From the NCBI GenBank assembly GCA_911728455.2, contig OU452232.1, positions 5,793,227 through 5,857,226 on the forward strand: a stretch of DNA of 64,000 nt. Reading direction: 5' to 3'. The notes below the pieces were generated by a model. It did no database searches, was not told the DNA's origin, and was given only the letters and a program-made list of their open reading frames with translations. The stretch comes from Marthasterias glacialis. Its lineage: Eukaryota; Echinodermata; Asteroidea; Forcipulatida; Asteriidae. Positions 33,241 to 45,515 of this stretch are shown in pieces. Numbering within the stretch: position 1 is the stretch's first letter; the number at the start of each line of letters is the position of its first letter. Both the position numbers and the translations under genes were made by a program.

Positions 33241-33249
33241 CGAGGTCTT

Positions 33250-33330
33250 ACCCCATCTGCGGACTCTGGTTCGAATCCCACCTTGGATGGAGCCTGGCAT
33301 GTGGCTTGGATTCTCACAGGCTCTGCCTGG
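33250..33330 (+). repeat. SINE fragment with B-box
   Basis: CTCTGGTTCGAATCCCACCTTGG followed by GGCTTGGATTCTCACAGG. The A-box part is not recognisable. Confidence 0.5.
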
Positions 33331-33500
33331 GCCACATCTCGTAGAACTGCTCAGCTAAGCACAACAAAATTATGCTGACTGGACTAAGATTACCGGCCAA
33401 AATAACCATGTCATATGCACCATCTCTGACTGGTATCCTTGCCGAGCAGAAAATAGTTAAGGAAAATTGTCTGCTCGAACAGCTCTATGAAATTGAGCTT
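33328..33500. mobile_element. MITE family P, diverged
   Basis: TGGGCCACATCTCGTAGAAC to (inverted) AAGCTCAATTTCATAGAGC, with GATTACCGGCC and CTGACTGGTATCC. Confidence 0.8.
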
Positions 33501-34138
33501 TCACCATTTAGGTTTTTTCCCCTCGCTGACTATTCCTTCATTATAATATCACCTCTTTACGGATGAGAGTGGATGAAAATCAAAAAATCCACCAAACACC
33601 GGTGGAGGGGTTTGGTGGCTACCAACCACGCCATAACCTGTATCAATGACAGCATTCTGTGCTTGTGGATGGGGCAATCACCCCGGTGTAGTCAACATAG
33701 AGTACATGAACTGTGTTAAGGCTTTACAAGGGCCTGGATGTTGCAAAAAAAAAATTTAAAAAAATAATAATAATATTGTAAAACAATTCAATAATTTTGT
33801 AAAATTCGGACAAATCTCTACCCAGCCTCTTTAAAAGCCCACAGGTTCAAGTGCTAGTCACTTTTGAGAATCACCTGGTTCCGTTAATAGTAATAATGAC
33901 ATTCGGGGGGAGGGGGGGGTAGAGAGACAAGAATAAACTCAGACATCCCCAAAGCTAACGCCTGAGCAGAGGGTCCAGTCATTACACTCTCCACCATATG
34001 GCCATCTATAAAAAAACCTCTAATCCCCAGCATAAGGTAATTAACTCCAAATTTCCAAGCGTAAAAATAGCACCGTTATTGCCCAATCTTCTGACATTTC
34101 AAAGCTACTGAGACTGAAGGGCGGGCGGGCAGTCTGGT

Positions 34139-34152
34139 GGGGGGGGGGGGGG
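34139..34152 (+). repeat. Poly-G run of 14
   Basis: Mononucleotide tract; 33500-34540 otherwise shows no recognised feature. Confidence 0.9.
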
Positions 34153-34551
34153 TTGTTAAACGACGGAACGGAGCCATGTTAGATGGTGTATGCCATAACG
34201 ACACCCACTCGTGTGATGATTTACTCCGAGGATTGGGCAAATTCTTCAGAAGATTGGTTTTGAAATTGACTTTTAGTTGAATAAGTGACCGGGCAGATTT
34301 CCGGCATGCGGCACGGGGTAGGGTTGTGACTATTTTGGGCGTGTATGAGTTACACATAAGGGATGTTGGCAGTCAGATTACACGCTGGGGGCATTTGTTC
34401 ACACTCTCCGTGTATGTGGACCCTATGGGCTATGACTTTCACGTGATCGAGACAATTTCTTTTTCTCATTTTGTCTCGTGGTTAATTTGGGTGGATGATT
34501 CAAGACAAGTAAGCATGTGGTTTAGGGAATGCACTAATTGAAGGTATGATA

Positions 34552-35170
34552 AAGCATTCATTCCTATTCTCAAGTTTTCAAGAAACATCTCATAAAGGGA
34601 TGGTACATCATTGGTTATTGGAAGAGTACGTTAATTTCAATCCTCTAGATTTAAAGAAACATAAAAAGGGGTGGTAGGCCTACATCATTGGTTATTGGAA
34701 GAGTACATTCATTCCAATCCTCTAGATTTAAAGAAACATAAAAAGGGGTGGTAGGCCTACATCATTGGTTATTGGAAGAGTACATTCATTCCAATCCTCT
34801 AGTTTTCAAGAAACATATCATAAAGGGATGGTACATCATTGGTTATTGGAAGAGTACATTCATTCCAATCCTCTAGTTTTCAAGAAACATATCATAAAGG
34901 GATGGTACATCATTGGTTATTGGAAGAGTACATTCATTCCAATCCTCTAGTTTTCAAGAAACATATCATAAAGGGATGGTACATCATTGGTTATTGGAAG
35001 AGTACATTCATTCCAATCCTCTAGTTTTCAAGAAACATATCATAAAGGGATGTTACATCATTGGTTATTGGAAGAGTACATTCATTCCAATCCTCTAGTT
35101 TTTAAGAAACATATAATAAAGGGATGGTACATTATTGCTTATCGGAAGAGTACATTCATTCCAATCCTAA
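34552..35170 (+). repeat. 74-bp minisatellite array C (about 8 units)
   Basis: The central four units (34780-35080) are identical or nearly so. The first units are degenerate and include two copies of a variant with GGGGTGGTAGGCCTACATC. Same unit and orientation as arrays A, B and D. Confidence 0.96.
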
Positions 35171-35179
35171 TTGATGCCT

Positions 35180-35960
35180 AAATTGGACTAATAACGAGAA
35201 GTATGCTACGAAAGTGCTTGCTAGAAACTGTCTTCTATTGTGTCCCTCTATTTAAACACCAACCTTACCCTTATTACATAACACCTATAATATCCACCTG
35301 TATGCACCCATGCATTACCCGAACTCCTATAAGACAATTATTTCCCGCTAAACTGCGAAACACAGGAAATATATATTCTTAAAACGTTACCTCATTTGCT
35401 AAAATTTTTCACTGAAAAGCAAGAATATTAGAATAAATTTCCTCAGCCCCAAAACAAACCCGTACCATGCATTAACAAACTGCATTCATGTAAATCACTG
35501 ATATCAATAAATCCACTGATATCAATATACACCCAAACCTTTGTAAAAAAAAAAAAAAAAAAAGACATTAATGGGTAGAAAACGGAGGGGAGAATTTTAG
35601 AACCTGTGACTGTCCATGATTTGGCGTGCTCGGCGGCGAATCTGAAAGGCATGCACCACGACTGGGAGCCAATGCTGCATTCAATATGACTGAACTGGGG
35701 AATTATGGGATTACTTTAGTGCAAGATCTTGCATCTTGTTATTCACAGAAAGGCATGAAAGGATACCGCATATAAAAATAACTGCAGGCTTTTTCTAGTT
35801 CATCTCCCTCCCCCCCCCCTCCCCCCCCCCCCTCCCCGCACCCATTTTATTTTATTGAATTTCTGAGGGGGTGCTGAATAATAGTTCGACAATTCCCATG
35901 ATGAATTATTTCAAAAATAACTTTTCTTCTACTTGCATCTTCAGTTGATATTTTGCCAGA
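35180..35960. other. Intron sequence with homopolymers only
   Basis: Poly-A at 35547-35564 and an interrupted poly-C at 35810-35838. No gene. Confidence 0.55.
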
Positions 35961-36215
35961 CAGCTAACCACTAGACCACCGAGCTTGCCCGATGACGAGA
36001 GGCCAGTTTGAATCCTGCAATAAGCAGTGGGTACCACAAAAATTCAACGAATTTTAATAATTACATCGGAGATAAAGAATATTACTTTGTTTTTCACCCT
36101 TACACTGATGAGAAGCACTGTATACTCAGCCCCCGCCCCTTCCGAGTCTTGTAGGGAAAAAATCCACAGGCATGCTGTTCAGGTGGGATTCGAACCAAAG
36201 ATTCCAATGATTTTA
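35960..36215 (-). repeat. SINE family V copies (minus)
   Basis: CCACCGAGCTTGCCCGATGACGAG and GTTTGAATCCTGC (35965-36022), then the V body GCACTGTATACTCAG, CCACAGGCATGC and GGTGGGATTCGAACC (36113-36197). Confidence 0.75.
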
Positions 36216-36940
36216 ATTAAGTAGATGTCATAATTGCATCGAGGGTAAAGAATTGTCTTTGCTTTCCTATGGAGGACGTCGTGTGTGTTTACACTTAATA
36301 TTCACAATAGGTCACGTGACACAGGTCGCGCAATCAGTCTATTGCTTCTGAAATGTGTTGGCTGGTGGACTTTGATTTGGAAAACACACTTTGGAGGTTT
36401 TTCTAAAATTACCCGTGACTATATATATATATATAGATGAATTGGTTTTCTGATTTTGATGTGTCACTTGAAAGTGAATTTATATCCTTTGTACTTGAAA
36501 TTTGACAATTTAAATTATGTCTACTGAAGATGTAATTACACTATTGACTTTGAGCAAATTAAAAAACTCCCTCAAAAAAAGTTGAAATTAAAACTGTAAA
36601 AAAACAAATTGGGGTTTCTAAAATTAACCCATGACTATAAATAATGCTTTTTTTCTTCTTTTCTTTCAGTTGATACCTTATTCTGTTGCTATCTAATTAT
36701 GATTTATTAATATTCGGTACACTCAGTTGCGCCCTTACAAATAAATTCATCATAAACCAATAAAAATGATTGAGATTTTCTAAAATTAACCCTCTGCTAT
36801 AAATACTGTAGATGGTTGGTTCGATCAATTTGATATCCGATATTGAAGTGAATTACTTACATTGTTTTGGGTATTTCTGGTTGGCAAGATACTACACAGG
36901 TTTGGATAATTTTGCATTTTGTAACTCAACTACCATATAA
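36215..36940. other. Intron sequence without recognised features
   Basis: Contains an (AT)n run at 36420-36434 and three spaced occurrences of a TCTAAAATTA-CCC phrase (36401, 36619, 36779), perhaps an old tandem duplication. Confidence 0.5.
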
Positions 36941-36945
36941 TGGGC

Positions 36946-37155
36946 ATGTAGGTTGGCTCAGGTGTTTTTCTATACCTGCCTGTCACCTCAGTGGACCCTG
37001 GTTCGAATCCCTGAACAAAACCTTTCATATGAATTGGGTTTTCAGTCCCTACCTGACTGCGTGGATTTTCCCTATTTGGGGGTTTTCCTCCCGCATCTAA
37101 AACTGACATTACTTCATCGTCTTCACTACACAGGTATCTTCAGGCCTAGGGGGCA
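36946..37155 (+). repeat. tRNA-derived SINE (family T), long copy
   Basis: TAGGTTGGCTCAGGTG (A-box), CCTGGTTCGAATCCC (B-box), GAATTGGGTTTTCAGTCCC, GTGGATTTTCCC and GGGGGTTTTCCTCCCGC. Confidence 0.85.
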
Positions 37156-37950
37156 CAGCGCTACCCGCTTTTGAGGATTCCCCAGTTTTATTACCAGAAA
37201 GAGATATTTCGAACGCACAACTGTGCGTTATGTTTCAATTCCGCGTGGGGCATGCAGAGAAATCATCAAATTCCTTCCATGATTGGTCAGTGAACCACCA
37301 GTCTGCAAAGAAAAATTAGAACGCTTGACGCAGTTCCAAGCTAAAACCCAAGTTGTCTGTAAAGATGGCGTGCCCAACTAGATACCAACGATACAACGGC
37401 CACAGTCTGCTTTTAGCAACCGGAAAAATGACTGTTTGCTCTGTTAGTGATGTCTCCCAAGACGAGTCTAAATCGAGTTTACTTGCTCTGAGATTTCTTT
37501 CATACCAAAATTAAATTTCTGTCCTTCTTTCATCGCACCTTTTTTTTACTTTCCTCAAGGCAATTGTCAACCAGCATTTATACTGATCGACCATTTTCAT
37601 TTTCAGGAACTTTTCTCACTTTAAATTTCTTTTCTTTCTTTTTTCCCTGAAAGATTTTCCCATTGGACTCTTTTCTTAGTATCACTTCCCTATTTTTTAT
37701 TTATTTTTTTTTTCATTTGGGGAATATTTTTTTTATTGATTTCCGGTGAAAGTGCCCTTCAGGATTTTTTTTCCAAGCATCAGTATGACAAACAACTGTG
37801 ACAAATGGTACTGAGAATGGATGATGTTAAATCTATATTTTGACATCTCTACTTCTGAGTAATTCCACAGTTACTCATTGTTACAGAGAGTTACTCACAA
37901 TTACTCATGGCTAATCACTATTAACCACAGCTAGTTACTCATTGCTACTC

Positions 37951-38243
37951 ACAGTTACTGTAACTAACAGTAACTGTAACTAACAGTCACTGTAACTAAC
38001 AGTCACGGTAACTAACAGTCACTGTAACTAACAGTCACTGTAACTAACAGTAACTGTAACTAACAGTCACTGTAACTAACAGTTACTGTAACTAACAGTT
38101 ACTGTAACTAACAGTCACTGTAACTAACAGTCACTGTAACTAACAGTCACTGTAACTAACAGTCACTGTAACTAACAGTTACTGTAACTAACAGTCACTG
38201 TAACTAACAGTTACTGTAACTAACAGTAACTGTAACTAACAGT
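37951..38243 (+). repeat. 16-bp tandem array (about 18 units)
   Basis: The unit is ACTGTAACTAACAGTC/A/T. Variants differ mainly at one position (AGTCACTG, AGTTACTG, AGTAACTG). Units are themselves nearly palindromic (CAGTTACTGTAACT). Related TTACTCA phrases precede it. Confidence 0.95.
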
Positions 38244-38753
38244 TAAATCTATCACAAACATCAGTAACCTGGCTTTCAACTTTTCCACTCCCTCCTTGGT
38301 GGGGGGAGACACAGAGTAAATTAATAGTGAATAAAATACTAACCACCACCACTGACAAGAATGATTTACATCATTCATCTGACAAAATGACATTCGATCA
38401 GGACATATTTTGTTAAACAAATATGTATTGTATCATGGAAATAAAAACAAGTCACGCATAGATGCGTCTGTCACAAATTGCAGCATTGGTGCTATATTTA
38501 TATCTTCTTGACCAACAGAAGGAATAATCTAGTGCCATCTTGCTGTAGAACATCAACGACACCCCCAGGCTTTTTCATTTACAATTTTGCACATTTGCTT
38601 CCCCACATTGGGGGATTATTCTATGTAGACAGTATTAAGGGTACCATACAGTCAAGACAAAACTCTCCAAATACGGCGTGTAACTGTTAGTAATAGTGAA
38701 GTAACTGTGACGGTTAACCAGTTGAATTCAGTAAATATTTTAGAAGATTCATT

Positions 38754-39456
38754 TTAGGTCTGGTAAATGACATTTTTGTTCCAATGACAGTTCCAAGCTA
38801 CAAGACCTGTGGTGTAGTGGAGATGTTTTTTACATTCAAGCCCCACTATCAGTTCCTGCCGGGATTTTTCCTGTTTTTTCCCCCCCGTCCAGCCTGATGG
38901 GATTATTTTCTTGGAATAGCTGGAATCATTTCTCTTTGAGAGTACCGCTGGCACAAAGAAGCTTGGACTTAACAAAGCCAAGCGAACAAAGATTCTCTTT
39001 GGAGCACCAGGATTTGTGAATTTCTCCATTGAGAAAATGTCAAATTCACGCAGCTACAGACAAGGATTGGTCCCATATCCAGAACCAAGGCTGGATACTC
39101 AGACTTAACTCCATTGAGCCGAAAAAATAATTAATAAACAATTGTGGTAGCCTCTCAGTGTCTCGTAATCCTCTTCTTGAAACAAAAGGACAAAGGTCTG
39201 GAATCGGGGATTACACAATAAAACCCGCATAATGGGCGAAAAACCAATAAAATATTTAGCACTGCCCTCTTCGAGTAAAACGAAAACATTGCAGGATGAG
39301 TGCATACTCTGTGCACGCTCCGAAATAAAATGTCCCGGCTACCTTTGCTTCGGCATTCCGATTTTACACATTGGCGTGTTTACACGTCTCCCGTTTGCTG
39401 GCTCGGAAATTAATGGCGTGTACACAGGTCATCCGCCGTCAAACTGGTTCAAATAA
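38754..39456 (-). repeat. Dispersed ~0.7-kb repeat, copy 1 (minus)
   Basis: It corresponds, in reverse complement, to 47685-48345 over most of its length: CAGCCTGATGGGATTATTTTC, GAGAGTACCGCTGGCACAAAG, AAGGACAAAGGTCTGGAAT, AAATGTCCCGGC. There is no protein frame across it and no clear ends, so the class is unknown. Confidence 0.75.
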
Positions 39457-39459
39457 ACT

Positions 39460-40390
39460 TGTCAGTCACTCTCGGTGATGATTTTAAGTGAGGATTTTAA
39501 ACGCTTGTGAGTGTGTTTATGTTAACAGTGGTTGATGACATAAACGAAGAAGTTGGTGGCAGTCACATGTAGTTTGAGATGATAATCTTCAAACTGAAAG
39601 AAAGAAAGGGAAACTGCTTCCAGCTTGCATTTTAAGGAGTAGTACATTATTGTGTTTTTTTGTCCGACGAACAAATAATCCATTCAAAACCTCTCGTTAA
39701 CATGTCAGTGTTTTGTTAAAAATTCAGCAACCTAGGTAGACAAGTTCTTAGGTTAAAAAAAACAACACCATTTATAAACATGCTTATTTCGATTTCTACA
39801 ATCAAAATAAGCAACATGACTAGAAGGGGAAGGGTGATCTTCGAATGCTATTTCTTGACAGAAATATTTCTCTGAAAAGCTGGTGTCAATTTTATAATTT
39901 GTGAGCTTTCCGACTGAGACTTATTTTTGCCGAGGATTACCAAGCCTGTATTTTAAGTAGTTTGCAATTGTACCGGTGAAAAGAATACATTTCGAGCGAG
40001 TATATTACACTGTACAGCCTGAGCGAATTTATGCACACGTACATATGCAGACGAATCCATGGTCTCATTTTCTGTACAATGCAGATTGAGCTTAGCCCTA
40101 CATACAAATGATGTAAATTGACCGGCTGGCCCTGCCGGCCCCAGCATACAGCGCGCACACACATACACACACGGCATCTAATTGACACAACTAGTTGGTA
40201 GTCTCCTCAAGCTGGTAACCCGATACGCTGCCTGTGTTAAGCCCTGTCAGCTATGTATCGATTTATCGTCTTGAATTTGCTCAAATTTAACTATAACTCT
40301 GTGTACACGGATATAACTCACAAGGGTCTTGTGTTGTTTTTCTGTTTTTTTCAATTTACATGGGACATTATACAGATGAATGTTCCTATA
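39460..40390. other. Intron sequence without recognised features
   Basis: No conserved frame and no repeat recognised by eye. Confidence 0.5.
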
Positions 40391-40402
40391 TATCATTCAT
40401 TA

Positions 40403-40996
40403 AAACATTCATTCCAATCCTAAATTTATTTCAAGAAACATATCATAAAGGGATGGTACATCATTGGTTTTTGGAAGAGTGCATTCATTCCAATCCTCTA
40501 ATTTTCAAGAAATATGTCATAAAGGGATGGTACATCATTGGTTTTAGGAAGAGTACATTCATTCCAATCCTCTAGTTTTCAAGAAATATTGTCATAAAGG
40601 GATGATACATCATTTGATTTTGGAAGAGTGCATTCATTCCAATCCTCTAGTTTTCAAGAAACATATCATAAAGGGATGGTACATCATTGCTTTTTGGAAG
40701 AGTACATTCATTCCAATCCTCTAGTTTTCAAGAAATGTTGTCATAAAGGGATGGTACATCATTTGATTTTGGAAAAGTACATTCATTCAAATCCTCTAGT
40801 TTTCAAGAAATATTGTCATAAAGGGATGGTACATCATTGGATTTTGGAAAAGTACATTCATTCAAATCCTTTAGTTTTCAAGAAATATTGTCATAAAGGG
40901 ATGGTACATCATTTGATTATGGAAGAGTGCATTCATTCCAATTCTCTAGTTTTCAAGAAATATTGTCAAAAAGGTATGGTACATCATTGGTTATTT
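40403..40996 (+). repeat. 74-bp minisatellite array D (about 8 units)
   Basis: Units are 73-76 bp. A subset has GAAATATTGTCATAAAGG in place of GAAACATATCATAAAGG, so the array has its own variant. A 149-codon open frame crosses it because several units here are 75 bp. Same orientation as arrays A-C. Confidence 0.95.
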
Positions 40997-41094
40997 ACAA
41001 CTCTGAAGTCTTCTTCATCTAATAATAGTAACTCTTGTCTTATTGTACTTTGTGCTTCTAGTAAAAGCATTCCATAAACTGCAAAAAATTGTGA

Positions 41095-41230
41095 GTGACT
41101 AGGCACATTACACTCAGTGCTTTCTGAGTGTCGCAGGGAAAAAAAACTAGCACCTTGGATGGGATTCGAACCTGTGACCTTCCTTAATCCAGAGCAGTCA
41201 GAACATGAAGACCACCATAGCAGGAGGGGT
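41095..41230 (-). repeat. SINE family V copy (minus)
   Basis: CAGTGCTTTCTGAGTGTCGCAGGG, TTGGATGGGATTCGAACC and CCAGAGCAGTCAGAACATG. Confidence 0.65.
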
Positions 41231-42000
41231 AAGTTCAGTTCTATCAATCAGCAGTGAGGAGCACAACAAAATTTGAATGATAAAATCCATGCTTTGGGGA
41301 ATAATACAATTTAAGTTTTTACACCAATGTGAGACAAAACACTGTAAAGTCTTTTCCAAGCCACTCTAACAAAAATACGTTTTAATTATACAACTACCAG
41401 CTTCAAGATAATATTCAACAATACACAACCACAAAATTAATCAGTCAGATTTAAAGACTGAACATGTAGGACATTTTCGGACAACAAAAATCCACAACTC
41501 AAATCCCACGAGGGAATTTTTGTTGTTCTTCACAAAGCCGGGGCTAAGTGGCCATTATATCATGGAAACAGATACGGCACTCACGACTCCAGAGGACTCC
41601 AGAGTCGTTAGAAAGACCCAACAACAAAAAAAGCAACCAAGATGGACGAGGAAAAAAAGAGCGGTCCCAAAGAAGGCGTAAATAACCTCTAGCATGAAAG
41701 AAGTGGTCGTAATCGTAGACCTATTGGGTGTACGGTTACTGTAATGAGACCAGGGCAAATTTGACCAAAATATCGCTCGCTTTAAACAAGAAAAGAAGGG
41801 GATGAACTACCTGCTGCGTGTATTCTCCAGAGACGATTTTTCAATATGCGGTTACAGATGTGCATGCTATAGCCTACTGGCCAGATGTTGAAGATTTTTT
41901 TCTTCTTTTTTTTTCTTTTTCCCCTCTCTCTTACAAAGAACACTGATTGAAAAAACCTGTGTAGCATTGGCCTAACCAGACATCATGTTTTGTTTGTTTT

Positions 42001-42200
42001 TTGTTGTTGTTGTTGTTTTTTTTTGGTGGGGGGAGCGGGGAAAAGACTTGCTTTTTTTTGGGGGGGGGGCTGGGAAGGAACTATTTAATGTATCCAACTA
42101 CTCATTTGTGCCTTTTTGTTTTTAAATCTCATTGGGTGGGCAAGAGGGTGAGGGGCAAGGGCTGCGGCCAACTCCCCCCCCCCCTCCTCCCCCCCCCAAA
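42001..42200 (+). repeat. Low-complexity T/G/C stretch
   Basis: (GTT)n, poly-T, poly-G (42060-42069) and poly-C (42174-42184, 42189-42197) runs close together. Confidence 0.85.
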
Positions 42201-42284
42201 CATCACATCCAATCCTTTACTTTGAAACAGGTTCATCGATGGACACAATGCATCTGCATCTCAGAGTCAAGTCCTATTTCACAT

Positions 42285-42380
42285 TTCCACTGGAGCATTT
42301 CAAAGGGCATCAAGGCAACGACCAGGGGCATGGAGGCAATTGCCTCGGTTGCTTCCATGAATTAGCAGGCCTCAGGGTGT
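42285..42380 (+). mobile_element. MITE-like family B fragment
   Basis: GGAGCATTTCAAAGGGCATC, AAGGCAACGACCAGGGGC and GGAGGCAATTGCCTCGG, ending in AGCAGGCCTCAGG. Confidence 0.6.
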
Positions 42381-42672
42381 CTAAACGATACACTTGGTCA
42401 CCCTCCGAGTTAAAACTATGACTGATAACATCATTAGCAAGTTTGAGATAGTTGATTCAAAAGTTTGACAGCAGTTTTGTTTAATACCTCAGGAAAGTAT
42501 CAACCAAACTTCCCAGAGATTTACACGTCAGCTTATCACCACATAAGTTTGATGGAAAAAGCTTTTGACTTTCCTTTATAATTCATCAATTTTTACACCC
42601 ACGTCCCTGAAGAATGAAAAATTAAGGGGGAAAATCATCAATTTTTTACAGCGTGACAGCTTCAGCTTGTTA

Positions 42673-43047
42673 GTGGTCTGTCGTAGCTGAGCGGTCTAGC
42701 ACACCGGACTCAAGCTCTGGTGATTATAGTCAGCACAGTGTGGGTTCGAGTCCTGGTCTTGACACTTGTGTCCTAAAGCAAGACACTCTACAATTATTGC
42801 TTCGTCCTCCGGATGGCACGTAAAGCCGTAGGTCTCGTGCATTGTGTAATGCATGTTAAAGACCTGTGTTACACTTATTGCTAAGAGAAGGGGTTGGCCC
42901 CGGTGTTTCTGGCAGTGGTTGCTGAATGCACCGCAGCACCTTGTAAACCCTTATAAGGTGCTACACAAATGGGTCTCATAATTCAAACACTTCAAAAACT
43001 TGTCTTAAAAAAAAATAACGATAAGCACCTTAAGTACCTTATTGTTA
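42673..43047 (+). repeat. Full-length tRNA-Leu(CAA)-like SINE (family L)
   Basis: The head resembles a leucine tRNA: TAGCTGAGCGGTCTAGCAC (A-box), anticodon stem-loop CCGGACTCAAGCTCTGG with CAA at 42711-42713, a long variable arm, and GGTTCGAGTCC (B-box, 42743-42753). The body follows: TGCTTCGTCCTCCGGATGG, GGTGTTTCTGGCAGTGG, GCACCTTGTAAACC, then an A-rich tail. This copy defines the family and explains the truncated ones at 1, 5655, 29337 and 58665. Confidence 0.9.
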
Positions 43048-43054
43048 GATAACA

Positions 43055-43305
43055 ATAACGGCTCTTATATAGCGCAATTCCAAAGAAATGATCATTACGC
43101 TTCAAACATTATTAGCACACCAAGCTACAACAATCACAAGAACTCATCTCTGCCCTCACAGGTTACCCATTTACCCCTGGGTGAAGAAAAGCAATTATAG
43201 TCAAGTGTCTCGCTCACGACCGGGATTCGAACCCAGACCCTTATGACTAAGCCACTAGAACATGCATCCGGCCCACTAAACTGCTCGGCCACGACACGCC
43301 ATGAT
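43055..43305 (-). repeat. tRNA-derived SINE (family C), minus
   Basis: On the minus strand: GTGGCCGAGCAGTTTAGTGG (A-box), CTGGGTTCGAATCCCGG (B-box), CTATAATTGCTTTTC and CCCAGGGGTAAATGGG, ending at TGCGCTATATAAGAGCC. It sits directly after the family L SINE. Confidence 0.85.
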
Positions 43306-43309
43306 AAAA

Positions 43310-44190
43310 TCCTGACTTTGACCTTATTTCGGACGGAAATCTCTCTCTGGATTGGTAACTGTATCAACTTTACAATCTAGCAGCTTCCAGATTGAAAGTA
43401 ATCAATTTCTTCTGCAATAATTACAGCCTGTACTTTGCACTTAATAATACAAGCTTAGACTTACAATTTTAGTTTCATTTATGAATTACATCATTCCGTA
43501 CCCCCATCATTAACAGAATGAAAACGTCATTTGGTGATGCTGTCTTATGAAAAATGGCCCATGAGGAAACATCTAGTGGACTAATGGTTATAAAACAAAC
43601 ACCTTGTTCATTAAAGAGTATTTTAACGAAGCCACTAAAACAATTAAGCATGTGGAGTGAGAACCATTTTTATTTACAGGCAATTTAATTTGATTGGTGA
43701 CGGGACAGAATTAATTGTTAACGGTTAGATGGAATTAATTGCTTCGAGCTTTCATTAAGTGTCCGGGCACCATCAAAACAACTCCTTAAAATTGTTCAGG
43801 TTCTTTTCTTCTTTTTTTTTACCTCTCTCTCTCTTTGCTTTCTTCTTCTCACAGTACCTTCTCCGCAAAAATTCCCAGACCAAAAAGGCTCACAGAGACT
43901 TGAAGTTTCTCACATAAATAGACATTAACATCAAGACAATACCTGAATAATGACGTCATGATGATGTCACCAGGTGGTCAAATAACGTTCAATCAAATCT
44001 TAACATTTGAAACGAAATCATATTTCCTGATCCACACAATGGATTTTTACAGTCTGTATATCATCGGAAAGGCCATTAAAAACTGAACACTTTAGACAGA
44101 TGTGAACCGAATTGTTGTGTCGAGACATACTCTGAATGTCTAGTAGTTTTGTGGGAGCTAAACGCCTGAGGGCAACAGTAATTTGGTTTA
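43310..44190. other. Intron sequence without recognised features
   Basis: Includes TGACGTCATGATGATGTCA at 43952-43970, a palindromic CRE-like motif; otherwise nothing. Confidence 0.5.
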
Positions 44191-44195
44191 CTCTT

Positions 44196-44291
44196 TTAGT
44201 TCCTGTCATCAGTTAATGTCTCGTATTGTATGTTTCTGTTTTGTATTTTTATTTGTTTGATGACAAATAAATAATAATAACAATAATAATA
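44196..44291 (+). repeat. Possible retrotransposon 3' tail
   Basis: GTCTCGTATTGTATG...TTGATGACAAATAAATAATAATAACAATAATAATAG, the same style of ending as at 19823. Confidence 0.45.
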
Positions 44292-45169
44292 GTTAACCTT
44301 TTCAGAAGAAAAGTGATTGAAAAAATTGAACTTTGCTGACGTTTCTTTTCAATACCTACTACATTTAGTGATAACACAATTTTCAAACTATTCATTGAAT
44401 GTGTGTCTCAAGGTGTGCACTACACTAAATAGAGAGAAATCCATGCACCAAGCCTCTTAATAAAGTGTAAAACACAACTTTTTCTGTAAATCAAAGATTT
44501 GAAAGTCATGGCTTTTGTGGATTGTTGAAAAATGGTCCAACATTGTGGGGTTGTTGACTTTCATCCTGGAACATTTGGGGTACACTAGCCCACTAAAAAT
44601 AGACCTATTTTGCTAAAAGGTGTTGGGTCATTTTTCCAAGATGGAGTCTGGCCAGTTTACTCGTTCAGGGGTGTTTTTTATTTTGGATCAGCCTACCAAA
44701 AATTCTCAACGGCTAACCTACTAAAAACCGAAAAGAAAAATGAAGTTCAGTTGTCAGAAAATATATTTGATTTGTTTTCTAGAGGTTGAGAGACTTGTAA
44801 GTATTTTTGGAGTATCTTTGAATATTTAGCATTTAGCATTGGTTGCTATGGGAGCCTAGTTAGTGTGGTGCACCCTTAGGATTAACACGATATGTTTGCT
44901 GCCACCTTGAGTCCCCAGAGGTCCTGCACATTATTTTCAACTGAAATTTTGTTCATGAAAATTACCCAGTTTCGTATACTCGGTAAATCCGTTTTTGTAC
45001 AAATTCTTGAAACTTTCATTGCTGTTAACCTTTTCACCAAGCTCAGGCCCGAACGCGAAATAGTTTCGCAGTAAGCATTTTGCATTTTTTCACGAAGTGG
45101 CCAATCCCAAGTCACCACTTTATGCATTGAAATACATAGTACTGGCATGGTGCCAAACACTTGTCATAA

Positions 45170-45515
45170 GACTTTTGCGTTTTCACAAAGTGCTGAGTCA
45201 CCATTTTCACAAAGCAGCAAATCCACCCCACAGCAAAAATTCCATATTTTGTATTAAAAAAAAGAAGAAGAAAAAAAGGGGGGTGTTTAAAGTTGAACTT
45301 TTATTCAAACTGCTTTTTTGGAGACTGCTTACTAATACTACCTTATAGTTTAACAACCAAAATAAAGCTGATGTCTTCAATCATACAGAACTGTCAATTT
45401 GTTTTCATTTTTGCAATTGTTTCATTGACTTATTCCGTAACTCACCCAGCATACCGCGGAAACGAAGTAACAAAACTTACCTGCAGAGCACTGTGTACAA
45501 AACAATGCGTATTGG
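45170..45515 (+). repeat. Dispersed repeat shared with 62570-62880
   Basis: GTTTTCACAAAGTG, AGCAAATCCACCCCACAGC, GAGACTGCTTACT, AATAAAGCTGATGTCTTC and GCACTGTGTACAAAACAATGCG each have a counterpart in the same order at 62570-62880. The 167-codon frame at 45293-45796 overlaps it but has no recognisable domain, and the second copy is not open. Confidence 0.75.

Noticed and set aside
40628-41077. 149-codon plus frame of repeated YHKGMVHH units
   Set aside because: Produced by 75-bp variants of the 74-bp minisatellite; other arrays of the same repeat shift frame every unit.
42673-42765. tRNA-Leu(CAA) gene
   Set aside because: The head is tRNA-like, but it continues into a ~250-base body found truncated at four other sites, so it is a SINE head.
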